Part shown: in pieces, positions 50,043-63,104 of the stretch
Layout of the letters: every line of letters begins with the position of its first letter
How positions within the stretch are numbered: the first letter of the stretch is position 1
Source of the DNA: Leucaena leucocephala
Lineage: Eukaryota; Streptophyta; Magnoliopsida; Fabales; Fabaceae
Assembly (NCBI GenBank): GCA_037074615.1
Contig: CM073558.1
Coordinates: 5,385,501 to 5,449,500, forward strand
DNA: 64,000 nt
Reading direction: 5' to 3'
Translations under genes and position numbers: made by a program
Notes under the pieces: model-generated
Database searches by the model: none
Told to the model about the DNA's origin: nothing
Seen by the model: the letters and a program-made list of their open reading frames with translations, nothing else

Positions 50043-51440
50043 CAATAAATGAAGTATGTTTATGCAGAAAGAATGGAATCAGAAATACAAAAATTGCAAA
50101 ATATGTCTCAGTTTATGTTTCTTAATTGTTTTCTGTTAAGTACTATTTGGTATATAAATAAGGTACCGACCATATCCATCTTAGAATTTCTCCCTTATCA
50201 AAGAAATTGTGGGGTGGAAACAATAATATAACAAATGATTTCAATATTTAATTTCATTTACAATAATACTCTTATAATCTTAAATATAAGAACTAATAAA
50301 TAAATTTATTTTAGTCTGAAATATAATATATTAATTTACTTTATCTCTCAAATTTAAAATTTTTTAAATTTCTCCTATTAATTATATAAGATGATTTTCC
50401 TTCAAGGAATTAATTTATAATAAAAATAAGTAGAATGAGTATTTAAAGAAAAAATATATTTTTTTAAAAAATAATTAATTAAATTTTTAATATTTATAAA
50501 TTAATTATTTAATTTTAATATAATTTCACGTAGAATAGTTATATGAGCATTTAAAGGGACATAAAAGTCTTGTTCTAATTCTGACAGGGAAAATTGTCTT
50601 CATGTCATATATACAAATGTCCTTGAAAGTCAAATACAGCTGTTTAAACATTCTCTAAATCAGTATTTAAGTTTGGATAAAATTTAGAGTTTATTTTTTT
50701 TTTAAAATAAATAGTTATATTTATTTTAAAAAAATAGATTAAATTATAATTTAAAATTAAAATTTTAGATAGGCTAGTCAAAATATCTTATGGAATCGTA
50801 AAAGAATTTATAGACTAACAAATTAATATATTACCCATACTTTTTCTTATATCATTTCCCATCAATCTTCTACACTATCTCTCATTTCTTTTTTATACCC
50901 TCTCTTATCTCTTATTTTTTTACTATATTATCTCTCATCTCTCCTATATTTAATAATCATACCCTTTATCATAATTTATTAATAATAAAAATATTTTTAG
51001 AAATAATTATCTAAATACTTATTTATTTAAAAAAAATTTATAAATTTTTCTCTAAATTTTTTTTTAAAGTTACTAAAAAACAATTTTTTTTATAAATTTT
51101 TTTTTAAACTGTTCTAAATTGTTAAGTCTCTAAAAGCGATGCCCCAAAAGTGGAAGGGGAAGAAAAAGGTTCCCACAAAGCAATTGGAAATCACTTCATT
51201 AGTTGACTTTCTAAGTTCCTATTACCGCATAAAAATTAGTTGACTTCCCTTTCTAAGTTTTTCTTAATATAATTTAATCAATAAATATTCTTGAGAAAAT
51301 TCATTACCTGATTTTTAATTTCATTCATTATAATTTTTTTCTTTTTTACTGGGTCTTCACGGTTTTCTTAATTATAAATATTGAGCCATATACTTATAAT
51401 TTATTAATTTATAATTGATGTTAATGCCTAATGATATTAG
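49463..51440. other. AT-rich spacer with (AT)n and reverse MITE copy
   Basis: Holds an (AT)n microsatellite at about 49993-50038 and, at about 50660-51120, a reverse-oriented relative of the family A MITE (TTTATAGACTAACAAATTAAT, then the CTCTCATCTCTCCTA-rich middle and repeated TTTATAAATTTTTCTC). No gene is visible. Confidence 0.55.
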
Positions 51441-51475
51441 TCACTAATCACGTTGCACTCATTAAACATATGGAA

Positions 51476-51601
51476 ATCATCGGCTTCCCCACTTCGCCAC
51501 TTTGAAAGGGAAGTCAAACGAAAAACTTGAAGAGGGTAGATTAGTTTTCTGGTCGCGGGAATGATGGAGAGCAGAAGGGGCGAAGTGGGGAAGCCGATGA
51601 T
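51476..51601. repeat. perfect 23-bp inverted repeat around the reticulon start codon
   Basis: 51476-51498 and 51579-51601 are exact reverse complements (core GGCTTCCCCACTTCGCC / GGCGAAGTGGGGAAGCC), separated by 80 bp. The right arm encodes residues 7-14 of the reticulon-like protein (GEVGKPMM), and the two candidate start codons at 51561 and 51564 lie in the loop. If transcription begins upstream of 51476 the mRNA would fold into a strong stem next to the start. Confidence 0.9.
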
Positions 51602-53658
51602 GCTGCTGTTATGCGGCACACTGGTATACTATCACTGTGCCTACCGGAATTCTAGCATCGTTTCTTTGGTCTCCGATGTCTTCATTGTTCTCCTCTGTTC
51701 CCTTGCCATTCTCGGCCTTCTCTTCCGTCAAATGAACATAGCGTAATCACCCACCCAAGTTTCATTCTTTTTCTTCATCTTTCACCTTGTCGCTTAATTT
51801 CTCAAATTAAAACATCTAATTAGGGTTTGTTTCTTTTCTTGTTCAATCTGCTTATTCTGTATATAACGATACTTGGACGCGTTCTAGTCTTAGCGCTTAG
51901 TGGGCTTTAACATGGGTGATGGCATTTCAAATTACTCTATGCTAATTGCTCGCATCAGTTGTAACAAAACTATTTGGTCGTTTGATTTTTTAATTTTAAA
52001 AAATTTGATTGATCGCCTTGGACATCTGATTTGACTTCATGGGAAGTGTATTGTTAGTATTGTTTATGGTGTTCATATGCTTTCAGTGTCCTTTTTGTCA
52101 AATTCACACTTAGATGCAGAAGGAAGATGTGTATTTTTCATTTGCTAATTCACTCTGCCCCCTTCTGAAAAACTCTTCTAGGGTCCCAGTTGATCCACTT
52201 GAATGGCAAATAACTCAGGACACTGCTAATAGCATTGTTGCATGGTTAGTTAATACCATAGGTGCAGCCGAGTCTGTATTAAGAGTTGCAGCAACAGGGC
52301 ATGACAAGAGACTGTTTCTAAAGGTATTATTTAGTTTATGCAGCTTAAATCTATTTTCAGTTTAGTAATAAACATCAATGCAATCTTACGCCTCGCAAGT
52401 CTTCATTTTTAATGTTTATGTGTGAATAAGAGAAACACGAGCATGACCTATTTGAATTCATGTTTTACTGAGGAGTGAAACTGTGGTTTTGAATTTAAAG
52501 TTATTTGAGCAGAAGAAAATATGAGCTATTATTGGCAAAAGTTATTTTACGGTTATGGATGTGCCTTCTAAGATTGGGAGGCAATTCACCATTGCATCTG
52601 AGGGAATGTCATTGGTTTTGCAATTTATGCATCTTTTGCTTATCTTGACTGCATTTTTTTTTTAATATGCGCTCCATGCATTCACGATCAGTTAAAATCC
52701 TCTGCCAACATTTAAGATTGTGTGATCATAGAATAAGAATTCATTCAGCTTGCCATTCTCTCAAAGTATTGGACTATTTTGTGTGCTTGGATTCCAGAAA
52801 TCACTGGTTCATTCTAGACAATTATGACCCCATAGTAGTTGTCATACCTTTGATTTTGCTTTTGATGGAGACGCATGTAAAAGAACTAATGGTTTATGTA
52901 CATCTTATTTCAGGTGATTTTTTGCCTCTATGTATTGTCTGCTCTAGGAAGATTGGCTCTGGGTGCTACAGTTGCCTATGCTGGTATGTCACCTTATTAT
53001 CCATTTGTCTTGTTGATGCTATGATGAGATAAATTGCAAATAAAAAATGGAAGCAGTGAATTGGTTTTTGACTGTTTTTGAAGATTTTTTTAATACACAC
53101 ACAAAGATGCATAAAATAATAAGAAGATTCGGGCAAAGTATTTTCTTGTTCTTTCTTTTGAACTACCTGAGTAATGTAATGATTTTGAATTCCAGATTTT
53201 CTCTGCTTTTCTAGTCCCCAGCTGTTTGGTGTCAGTCAAATTTGTCAATGCTCTGTTGTATAGTTGTGAATTTTGTGGGCTTTATCTATTTTGATGCAGA
53301 GATGAAAACTAGAGCCAATTAAGAATTATATCTCAAAAAAGCCTGTACCAAGCTATAACACACTGATAATAGTGTTAATTTTGAATTCCAGCTCATTAAA
53401 ATGGAGTGTCAGAAAGATTTTCCTCTGGTTCTATATTTTTGGCCCATTTTATTCTTTCTACTGATGGTAAATCTTTTCCACTCAAATTGCAGATTTGAAT
53501 TTATGATTTAGCTGAGATATATGCCCTTTATTATTGAAACAGGACTATGCTTGTTTTGTCTTTATATGTTCATGGAGTGCTCTGAGTCAGTCAGCTCATA
53601 TATGGCCTGGTTCTTCGGAAAAAGAAATGACGCCGGGGAAGAACAAGACACGATGTAG
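51561..53658 (+). CDS. reticulon-like ER membrane protein
   Basis: Four exons join in frame to 169 aa: 51561-51742, 52182-52323, 52914-52983, 53543-53658. Two long hydrophobic hairpins are visible: MMLLLCGTLVYYH to SDVFIVLLCSLAILGLLF (about residues 13-57) and VIFCLYVLSALGRLALGATV to LCLFCLYMFMECS (about 109-145), separated by a soluble loop with PVDPLEWQITQDTANSIV. This W-shaped topology, short total length and Y/F-rich second hairpin fit small plant reticulon-like proteins (RTNLB class), which bend ER tubules. From memory it resembles the RTNLB22/23 subgroup. The C-terminus is acidic (EEQDTM) and lacks a KKxx signal. Two ATGs in tandem at the start; the first is chosen. All introns are GT-AG. 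Confidence 0.78.
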
Positions 53659-54640
53659 TTAGTTTTACACTTGACTTGTACTGCAAGTTTTTATTTCATT
53701 TATACATTGAAGGTTAGCTAATCGCCGATGAAATAATTTATTGTGAGTGATTTATTTTGTAAATTATAAGGATCAGAGAAGATGGTTATGCTGTTGAGTA
53801 AACTGTTCACAAAGCCCGAGCAGGCAGTATAATTGACATAGAAATTGGAAATAGAAACAGTTGAGTTATTGTTAACATTTGTTATTCTGGTTAATACTAT
53901 GTTCTATTCTCGGCCACAATCCCCACATCTATGGCTTTCTTAGCTTAGTTTTAAGCTCAGTATAGAACGATGCGCTTACTATGACACAACTTGAAGATCA
54001 CCCTGCTGCTAAAATTGAAGCATTGGAGATTTTTCTTATTGCACTGGATGGAGTTGACAGGATAAATTGTAATAAAAAATCTATCAATAACTTAATGAAA
54101 TTTTTCTCTCATAGCATAGATCTTTCTTCTAAAAATTAAACTTTAGATTTAGAGAGATTGAATAAAATCTTGTATTTTTAAATTAACTCTAGTATCACTT
54201 AAACTTTTTCTTTTATATGAACTTTATCTTTTTCATATATAATTACACATATATTTCAATATCCTTATCTCAACTACTATAATTTTATGTCCTTGTCCCT
54301 TTAGAGATTTTTATTAAATCATATTTTAACAAACTTAGATTGTTAATTAGAGGGTTCTATTTGCTGAAATTAGGCCTAAAAAAAATACATGCACAAGCAC
54401 ATGACGGTTTTGCACCTTCCACTCAAATCATTTGCGAATTCCTACCTCCTACCATAATTATAAAAATTAATTTTTTAAATAAATTAAAAAAATTAATTAT
54501 TTATAATTACTATAAAACTTATTTGACTTAATATATTAAAAAATATAATACCAATTTATTTTGTAGATCAAATTTAGTTATAATTAATTTTAAATTTTAG
54601 TTATAATTTTATTTTGTAACCCATTTAATAGGAGTTAAGA
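53659..54640. other. reticulon 3' flank and AT-rich spacer
   Basis: 3' UTR-like to about 53970, then AT-rich DNA. No gene is seen. Confidence 0.5.
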
Positions 54641-54659
54641 GAAGAGATTAATTTTTAAC

Positions 54660-55345
54660 TTGAGTTATGAAAAAATACTTTAGAGTCGAAGAGTTTTCGT
54701 CTAAGTAGAAGTAAAACTGAATATATGCATTATAATTTTGATAAGAGGCAAGTTAGAAGTAACTTAGAGGTTAAATTGAGAGATAAAGTTATTTTACAAA
54801 TAGATAAATTCAAATATTTATGATCAATTATACAGAAAGACAGTAAAATTTTAGATGTTAATCATAAAATTCAGGCCGGGTAATTTAAATAAAGAAAAGC
54901 TACTGGGATTATATGTGATCGAAAAATACTAGATAAAATAAAAGGAAAATTTTATCACACTAGGCTTTAAAATGACAGTAAGAGCATAAAGTTGGGATAG
55001 CTGAGATGAGGATGTTGAGATGAATGTATAGGCATACAAAAAAATATAAAATTCATAATGAACAAATATGGGGAAGACTTAGAGTGTCGCCTATTAAAGA
55101 GAAAATAGTAGAGATTCGTCTTAAGTGGTTTGAACACGTACAAAGAAGGCCAAAAGATGCGCAAGTGAAAAGAGTGTATCAAACAATTTAGACACATGTT
55201 AAAAGGAGTAGAGAAAAGTCAAAGAGAACACTCAATGAGATCATTGAATAGAATTTCCTAATCAATAACCTATCTAAAGATTTAATTTTTAATAAAACAC
55301 AATAACATCATATGATCGATATAGCCTACCTAATTTAATAAGATA
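54660..55345 (+). mobile_element. decayed RTE-type LINE fragment
   Basis: Plus-strand pieces read KFKYLGSIIQ-like (FKYLxSIIQKDS) near 54800, GWL/KATGIICDRK near 54895, then MLRWMYRHTKKYKIHNEQIW near 55015 and IVEIRLKWFEHVQRRPKDAQ near 55110. The YLGS block, the M-L-R-W-M, H-T and R-L-R-W-F-G-H-V-like motifs mark the C-terminal part of RTE-clade retrotransposons. Several stops and frame changes are present. It lies in the spacer between the reticulon and carrier genes, with no poly(A) or target duplication found. Confidence 0.72.
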
Positions 55346-55919
55346 AAACTTGTTATTGTAACTAATTTATTTAATTTATTTAAAAAATTAATTAATTCTT
55401 ATAATTAAAACTAGAATAAATAACATTCTTTAGATAGAAGAACAAGAAGCACAGTCGCATTGAATTAAGTGAATTACATAAATTGCACCTCGCCACTTTT
55501 TTATCATGAATGAGCAAAAACTTTATTATCAAAAATGGGCAAAATTTTCCGGGTAAGGTAAACCATATAATGAAATTGCCGCCGCACATGCTAAAGTCAA
55601 AACTAGTTTCAGAAGAGTTTGGAAGAGTTTGGGTAGGAGGCGTAAAATTTTCTACTGTATCGCTTAAGAAGTTTAATTGGGCAAAAAAAACAAAAACCAC
55701 AAAAACAAGTGAAAAAATATTCAAACTGGAAATCTGGATATTGAAGTGTGGGTTCTCACCCACCACAATGGAATTACTTTTTAATCATCCTATCAATCAA
55801 CTGAAAATTTTCCCCACCTTGGAACCTTCCGAAGACTTCCATACCAACGGGAAGAAAACCTCAAGTACCAGCTTGCTAGCTGGCAACTATGACAAACAAT
55901 AATCCAATGCTTGTTAAAA

Positions 55920-58900
55920 CTATAAAGAATGAGCCTTCTGGACAAGCAATATGTCCTTCCAAGCTTCATAGAACATCCAAGTGATGCCAGAGGATGGCAT
56001 GACCTTCAAACAGCTTGCACCCCATCCTCTGTAGAGCCCCAACAGACCCTCTTCTCTCACAACTTCTGCAATTGCTGCCGCCATGTGTGGCGGGCACTTA
56101 CCCTGCAAAGCTCCTACCATAAGGCGTTTTCTGGCCACCTCCAGGGGGAAGCTGATTGTGCTTGCAGTAAACCCTAGCATGCATTAAGAGCTCAATCAGT
56201 ACAACCATTAATATTTACCAACCGAAAACATTCAAGTCTCGCCAGATATAGATGTAAAATTTAAATGAGTTGCATCAATTGCCACCTCAACTGGAACATT
56301 AATGAAGTAAATCGAATAATCTAATTGAATACCCGTCCAATAATATATAAATTGTGTAGGAATCTAATTTAATGCATTTGAATTGTGAATGTTATCAGCT
56401 TGTATGAAGCTCTGTGTTTTGTTGTTTTGTAGCATAATTCAAATTCAACCCAATATTTATATATATATATTCCCGGAACTGTGCATTAAGGCAGAGATAG
56501 AAGATTTTAGTTATACTAAGTAAATGATGAGAGCCATCAGATATTTAAACAGAGAACTAGAGAGAGAAAGGGAAAGAGATAGACCATAGTATGAAGTCCA
56601 GCAATTACAACAGAATCTCTTACCTGCTAGAGCTCCAACCAAAAGCATCTCTGGCCGGTTTAGTGACTTCTTATTTTTTGCCTGGCAGTAAGATTGCTTC
56701 ATGGTCTCATACATGAAATAATAACAGGTACTGTATGGGAGCATGCCAATTAATGTAGGTGAGATGCCAGAATAAAAGCCACCAATGCCACTATCTTCAT
56801 AAATTTTGCTAACTGCAAGACCTAAATTAGGGTAGATCTCAGGACTTACTGTCAACCTATCCTGTAAGAAATCAAACCAAAATCATGATTGGGATCAAAA
56901 GTAACAGACAAGAATGCAGGGCTTGAGTATTTTCAAGTCTTGGTCATTATGAAATCGATTGACAATATAATCCCATCAACTGCGGTGTCATCATGGGATT
57001 GTGACACATCTTCAATGTGTAAACACAATAATAAAATTAGTCCATTAGATTTGAATACTTCTACTTTATAATATATTCCAAAAGCACAAATACCTTCAAC
57101 ACTTCCAAGGGATGGCACACAAGTGTGCTCATGATTCCAGCAGCTGCACCGGCCACAGCAACTGGAGAAATCCAAGACAAAGAAAAGTTCAAATTGATGC
57201 AACCTATCTGCAACTTAGGGCGGCCTTGATTCTGCTTCCATTTATCTTGCAATGAAGTCATAGACCGTTTTACGAACTCAAATGTGCCAAACTCAATTGC
57301 TTGTGTAGGGATTATACGAAGCATATTGATTCCATTCCCAGCCCATAGCCCCTGCCAGCCCTGCTGATCTATTACCTCAATGAAACTTCCAGTGATGTTT
57401 TTCGACCCAACACCAACCACCATTCTTGTTCTGTATAGGGTGCAGAATATGAGCTTGGTAATAGGGTAGACAATGAACTTTCACATGATAGCTAGTAATT
57501 AGTAAATGCAAGTAGAACTTCGTAATTCACAAGGGAACTTGAACCAAAAAGGCTGAAGAATGTGCAGCATGTAGGCATGTGAAACTTAAGAATCAACAAA
57601 ATATGTTTTTTTTTCTTCATAGGCAAATGACTAAATGTCTCTCTTTAAAATTCTAAATCACTACAATGATATTTCAAATGAATAAGAAACTAATCCTCGC
57701 TGAAGCGAGCAAATGCTAGATTTAAAATTTCCTCCGATATTCACTAATATGTTTTATTTTTGTAAAAAAATGGCATCATAAGTTGAGAAACACACCTCAG
57801 CGCATGTCTACGCATAACCATTTCAAAAACACGGAGACTTTATAAAATAGACGAGCATTAGAGAAAAAGTACAAAACTAAAACCCCGTATTCTACCTGAT
57901 TGTCTCAAGAGGAGCAAGTACAGCTTTAGTCATAGCCCCTGCTAGCGCCCCACTTACAAACTCACCAACCTCTCTAATCCCCAAAAACTCCTGAATAATT
58001 AAAAAGCAATGTCTTTGTGAGGAGCAAAAACAACAGTTCCTAAAATAAGCGCCTAACAAATATAATCAAGATGCAACAAAGATCGTATAGTCTGGCAAAA
58101 GAAACTTAGAAATTTTTTTTGTCCATATTTTGTCTTATTTGGTTCAATGGAAAGTAACAGATCAAAAGGCGCCCAACAAACTCCACCTTCTTAGACACCA
58201 ACATTCCTGCTACGACAATGATCTACAACATTGTCTCTACCCTATCATGATTCTGGCATTTGCTCTCTACAACTAACCAGTAGCCACACACTTTTAAAGA
58301 ACATTGATAATTGGATTCCAGCTTTGTTCAACCCACAAAGTTTGGATAACCAGTCACCTCCTAGCTCATGCTCATTTCTGATAGGCCAATTTTTTATGAC
58401 AATGGCCAGAACAAAACCTACCATCATTCAATTTCAGTACTAATTTACTCATGTACCATATAACTAAAACCAAGAAACAATATATTCCGATTTCTCTAGA
58501 ACAGTACACAAGGGAGGTAAATCAAACAGCCAAGCTCTAATTATCAATACTGTAAAAATATCCTGACAACACCTTATAAGAAATATTGACCTACAAGCAA
58601 ACTACTAATGTAAGAGGTCCACAATACTCCAAATTGATGATTTGAATGTACTCAGTACAAATTGAGATAAAATTGAGTGACTTGCCCAAAAATGTTTTTT
58701 TTTTTCAAATTCCTATTGAACTCAAGCAATTCACTGTAGATTACTGGTCCATCAACGAGAATTCCTAAATTAGACAAACATAAAAGACTAAAATAAATAG
58801 ACAGAGATTCACTATGAAGAAACTTCTGGATACAGAGGAAACCAGGGTGAAGTCCAAAGTAAAAGTTACTTTTTTCCTCTAAACGCGCCCTCCCCCATCC

Positions 58901-59517
58901 TACCAATAACAAAAACAGTAAATAAGCCAACAACTTAAAATCTCCAGCAATAAATTCTTTCAACCTTCCCTTTCAAGACCTAGCTGCCTTTTATATTCTG
59001 TGTTTACTGTTTTACCACCTTCCGCATTTACAAGCACCGAACCCCTACTGGCCCTTTTCTTTTCTTTTGTTTTTTTTTTAAGCAGATGAAGTTTTCTGTT
59101 CAATATAAATTAGCAGGGAAAGAGGACTCACTCTGAGGACGTGCCTGAGGTCAGGCAGTTGAAATCGAAGATCAAATTTATCTACTTTCTCGATGCCCAT
59201 CTCTTTTGGAAGCATTACGTAGACGTCTTCAAACACCCCATGGCCCCTGCCATCACTTCCGTGGTTCTTCTGCGGTAGTGATTCAAATTACATTGTCTTG
59301 TTAGCATCTAACGTAAATATGATAAGATTTAAATATATATATCGGAATTATAAATATGAAGCTGCAAGATTTGGGATCGTAAACGAAGAAAAAAACAGAA
59401 GACCCTAATACGAAATTTTTGTTTTTAGCCAACAAAAGTTGCTAGTGCTAAGAGACTACGAAAACTGTGGGAGTGATTGAGCGGACTTGCCTGAGCGAGC
59501 GTAGGGACTTTAGACAT
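55920..59517 (-). CDS. mitochondrial carrier family protein, Brittle-1-like (BTL1 type)
   Basis: Six exons join in frame to 362 aa: 59491-59517, 59132-59269, 57896-57990, 57094-57430, 56624-56861, 55920-56173. Three carrier repeats each carry the Px[DE]xx[KR] signature: PLETIR at residues 82-87, PLEVLK at 194-199, PLEVAR at 288-293. Six membrane helices are expected. Family members exchange nucleotides or other metabolites across mitochondrial or plastid membranes; the sequence resembles the plant Brittle-1-like adenine nucleotide carriers, so that substrate is an inference. The last exon ends TWMFYEAWKDILLVQKAHSL. Intron 1 (59270-59490) has the donor CAG|GCAAGT, a GC-AG intron; it separates a 9-codon first exon (MSKVPTLAQ) from the rest. 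The remaining introns are GT-AG. Confidence 0.88.
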
Positions 59518-60399
59518 TAAGAGATTTTTCCTTTGGGGTGTCGGATTTCCACCGGGATAATGTCAAATTTTACAAATATTTGCAAATTCTTGCTCGAGCT
59601 TTATCATTTTGCTTCTCAGATGGCGCTCGAGCTAGGGTTTTGTCCAAGGGTTTAGGACTCTTTCGCCTTCCCTCTGATAGATATATTCGGTGGGGCCGCC
59701 CAAATTTGGGACTTCTAAAGATTCTGATTCTGGTCCATCGCGGGAAGACCGAAGCGAAACGTATCCATAAAGAAAATAATAAAACACTCCCAATTTTTTT
59801 TTTATATAAAAATTTTAAAAAAAAAATAATTTTATCTCTTTTTTTTAAATAATATTAATATTAAATAGAATAAATTATTTATTATTTTTAAACATAAATT
59901 TAGATACTAAAAAATTAATATATTTTTTTAATATCATAACTAAAATTATAATAAAATATTATTTTTTAAAAATTTAATATATTTTAAATAATTATATATT
60001 TTACTTATTTATAATTAAATACACTATGCGGAAAAAACCTCACAAATTGTAAAGCATACGTACAGTTTGCCTTTTTCTGCGTGAACCTGGCCAAGCCCAA
60101 ACGACATAGGGTTGGTATATTCAACACATAAGACTCCATTAAATTTTGTAACATAAATAATAAAAAAACATATTTATATTTTATAAAAATTTAAGTTAAA
60201 TATATACTTTTATTATAAAAATTTATTTAATAAATAATTTTATAAATTTTTTATAAATATTTTTTAAATTTTAAAATTATAACATAACCTTAATAAGGAT
60301 TGATACAATACATACTTAAACTTTTTTATTAAAAAAAATCAAGTTTTTAAGTTCAATTTTTAAAAGAAATATTAATATTATAGGTAGCAATAAATTTTA
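59518..60399. other. carrier gene promoter region and AT-rich spacer
   Basis: 59518-59770 is less AT-rich and includes GAGCTAGGGTTTTG, a telo-box-like promoter motif near 59628. Beyond 59780 the DNA is AT-rich with no gene. Confidence 0.45.
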
Positions 60400-60570
60400 A
60401 AGGCATATTTAGATATACTTTTAAAAAATAATTTATAGAAAAAAATAATTTTTGAACAGCTTTTATAATTGGATTTATGGAGAAAAATTTATAAAAAAAA
60501 GTTATTTTAAATAAACATATTATAAAAATAAGAAAGTGAGATAGTAGAAAGAATAATAAGATAAGATTTA
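60400..60570. mobile_element. truncated MITE-like family A copy
   Basis: AATAATTTATAGAAAAAAAT, GAACAGCTTTTATAATTGG and GGAGAAAAATTTATA, followed by a GTGAGATAG purine-rich part, follow the order seen in the first third of copies 26622 and 48950. The right part is missing, replaced by the copia remnant. Confidence 0.45.
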
Positions 60571-60589
60571 GATATGAGATAAATGGAAT

Positions 60590-61625
60590 GACAAGAGAAA
60601 ATTCCTCATATGCTTGTATATTTATTTGTCCAAATGCCTTCTACATAACCACTATTTATAGGCCACAACCATTAAAGACTAAACATAAGGTTACAAAGGA
60701 TTAAAGATGAGTAAAATACCATTAACCATAAGAAACCCTCTCAAGTCATTCACTGAGGAAGTTATAGTTTTATGGCATAAAGGTAAGAAGGAATCCTAAG
60801 AGAAATCCCAAGAGGTAGAATGGACATCCACATGTACAATAATATTTGCAACACTTCCCCTTGGATGTCCATGACAGATATTGTGCCTCATTAAAACCTT
60901 ACTAGGAAAACCCCATTGGGACAAAAACCTAGTGAAGGAAAAAGAGTACACAATATTTATTTAGGTTGCCTTATCAAAAACCTTTTCAGGAAAACCCAGT
61001 GAAAAACAAAATTCTTAAAATGAAGAGTATATCAAGTACTTGTTTACTCCCCCTGATGACGTTATCAATTTATGTCTTTGAATCTGCGGATTCCAATACC
61101 ATACACTAACTTCTCAAATGGCTTAGTTGGTAGTGTCTTGGTAAACAAATCTGCAAGGTTGTCACATGATCGAATTCGCTGAACATCTATATCACCATTC
61201 TTCATAAGATCATGAGTGAAAAAGAATTTTGGAGAAATATGTTTTGTTCTATCTCTTTTGATATATTCTCCTTTCAATTGAGCTTGCATGTTGTATTATC
61301 TTCATATAATACTATTGGAATCTCTTATTCTGGAAGTAGACCACTCATTATTTGGATATGTTGGATTATTAACCTTAGCCAAACACATTCTCGACTTGCC
61401 TCATGAACTACAATTATTTCTGCATGATTTGATGAGGTAGCTGATAAAGTTTGGTTTATCGAACACCAAGATATAGCTGTACCTCCACAAGTAAATAAAT
61501 ATCCTGTCTGAAATCTACCTTTATGTGGATCTGTTAAAAATTCTGCATCTGCATAACCAATCAATTGATGTGACACACATATCAACTTGGATTTCAAAAT
61601 ATGTTGGAGCATTAGATACATACAA
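60590..61625 (-). mobile_element. Ty1/copia retrotransposon remnant (RNase H and 3' end)
   Basis: Minus-strand frames: about 61560-61325 gives GYADAEFLTDPHKGRFQTGY, CGGTAISW, SSNHAEIIVVHEASRECVWL, the copia RNase H domain; about 61289-61065 gives TKHISPKFFFTHDLM and SCDNLADLFTKTLPTKPFEK, the end of copia pol. A frameshift or stop near 61320 separates them. Downstream at 60600-61050 is probable 3' untranslated/LTR sequence with CCCCTTGGATGTCCATGACA on the plus strand. No second LTR or target duplication is visible. A dead element. Near-repeats of CAAGATGCTTRTCAAAAG at 61738 and 61968 may belong to it. Confidence 0.85.
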
Positions 61626-62499
61626 TTTTAAATTATAGGAAAAGATAGTGAATATGAATTTATAGAAGTGACAGGTCCTTTTTTATTACATCAATTCTGA
61701 ACAGCCATATCAACTTTGAAAATTAACCCCAAGAGTCCAAGATGCTTATCAAAAGATGAATATTGGTTAGTAACATTAGCTAAAAATGCAACAATGAAGT
61801 ATTTGGTTTATGAATAGTTTCGCTAAAACATTTTTTCTAAAATTTTATTATTTAACTGTTGTCAACCAGAAATACCCACTAGTACAAAAACTAATATTAT
61901 AAAGATGGATGGATAATTTGAGAAGTTAAACTATTTTGTTTTCTAACAGCCATACCATATAACTCCAAGATGCTTGTCAAAAGTATCTGTGAGTTATAAA
62001 AATAACCAAAAGAAGCCACAAGTCTAAAAAATTTTTGAGTTGGGTTAAAGCATAATAATGCGGAAGATGGCTATATTTATATAGAACATAAAAAATTAAA
62101 AAGGAAAATATTACTTGATGTACTCGTCAAATGGTTCATCTTAAGGTTTATAAATATTGTTATCATGAGGAGTGACTGCACACGATATTTTATATGCACT
62201 TATTGAAAAATATTATTCAATCCAATACTGTCTTGTTCTCTAATATGGTAAAACAAAAATGTTTTCCCCTTATCATATTTTTCTTGTAATTCTAGGTATA
62301 TTATGTTTGCTTTATTGCCCATTATAGTAGGATATTAGGCACCTGATGGGATAATTTTAACAAAACCAGTAAGGAATAGGATAATTTTCTAACCAGCTGG
62401 GTTGTTTACTGTCAATCCCTGGTTCCTTAAACAGAATTGTAGCATGGAAACAACCCTAATTTTATTACTTTCCCCCACTGGTTAGTTGATATCTGTTGC

Positions 62500-62929
62500 T
62501 TTTATTTAGTATAGGGTTGTTCCAAACAGACTACTCCAATCTGTTACTTACAGACTTTATATGTTGTTCCTCAAGAGATATGCCTTTTCTCTTGCGTCTC
62601 ATATCAATTGTCCAAACTACAAAAAGTAAGATTCAATTTCTGTCACATACACCTGATAAATTTCTCCTCTTTTCTTGCAGACTTTGATTGCATGTGTTGA
62701 TAGCTATAACCCTTATGAGGTTGATATGGTGAATTTGAAGAAACTCATCCCAAAAATTATGGAATTGGTGGCTCAAAATTCATTAGTAGACCATACCTCA
62801 GAATGTGGACAAGATATACAAGCTATGAATGTAAAGCAGTTGATTCCTGATGATGAAAAATCAATGATTTTTTGGGCTTGCTTATGGAAGCAAATTTCTA
62901 GATTTGTGATGTATAATTTGAATATGTGA
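62500..62929 (+). pseudogene. gene fragment of unknown identity with intron-like boundaries
   Basis: A probable exon 62681-62929 follows a good acceptor (TTTTCTTGCAG) and reads TLIACVDSYNPYEVDMVNLK, then KLIPKIMELVAQNSL, then QLIPDDEKSMIFWACLWKQI and a stop. An upstream frame ending near 62625 (PFLLRLISIVQTTK) is followed by GTAAG, but the two do not join cleanly in frame. No start region or rest of the gene is present in the window. The residue pattern looks like a piece of a large conserved protein; I tentatively think of plant Rav1/DmX-like WD40 proteins, without confidence. Its position next to transposon debris suggests a captured or truncated copy. Confidence 0.35.
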
Positions 62930-63104
62930 TTATGTGGAAAAAATCTAATCATTTTATAATGATAAAGAATCTTAATTACTGAATTGTTATTCAAAGATGA
63001 TGCCTCAAACATTTTTGCGTCATTGATCATATCTTAATTATAGTTGAACTTAAACGTACTACTAATAATCTTACTTTACTTATATATGTGTGTGTTTAGG
63101 TCAA

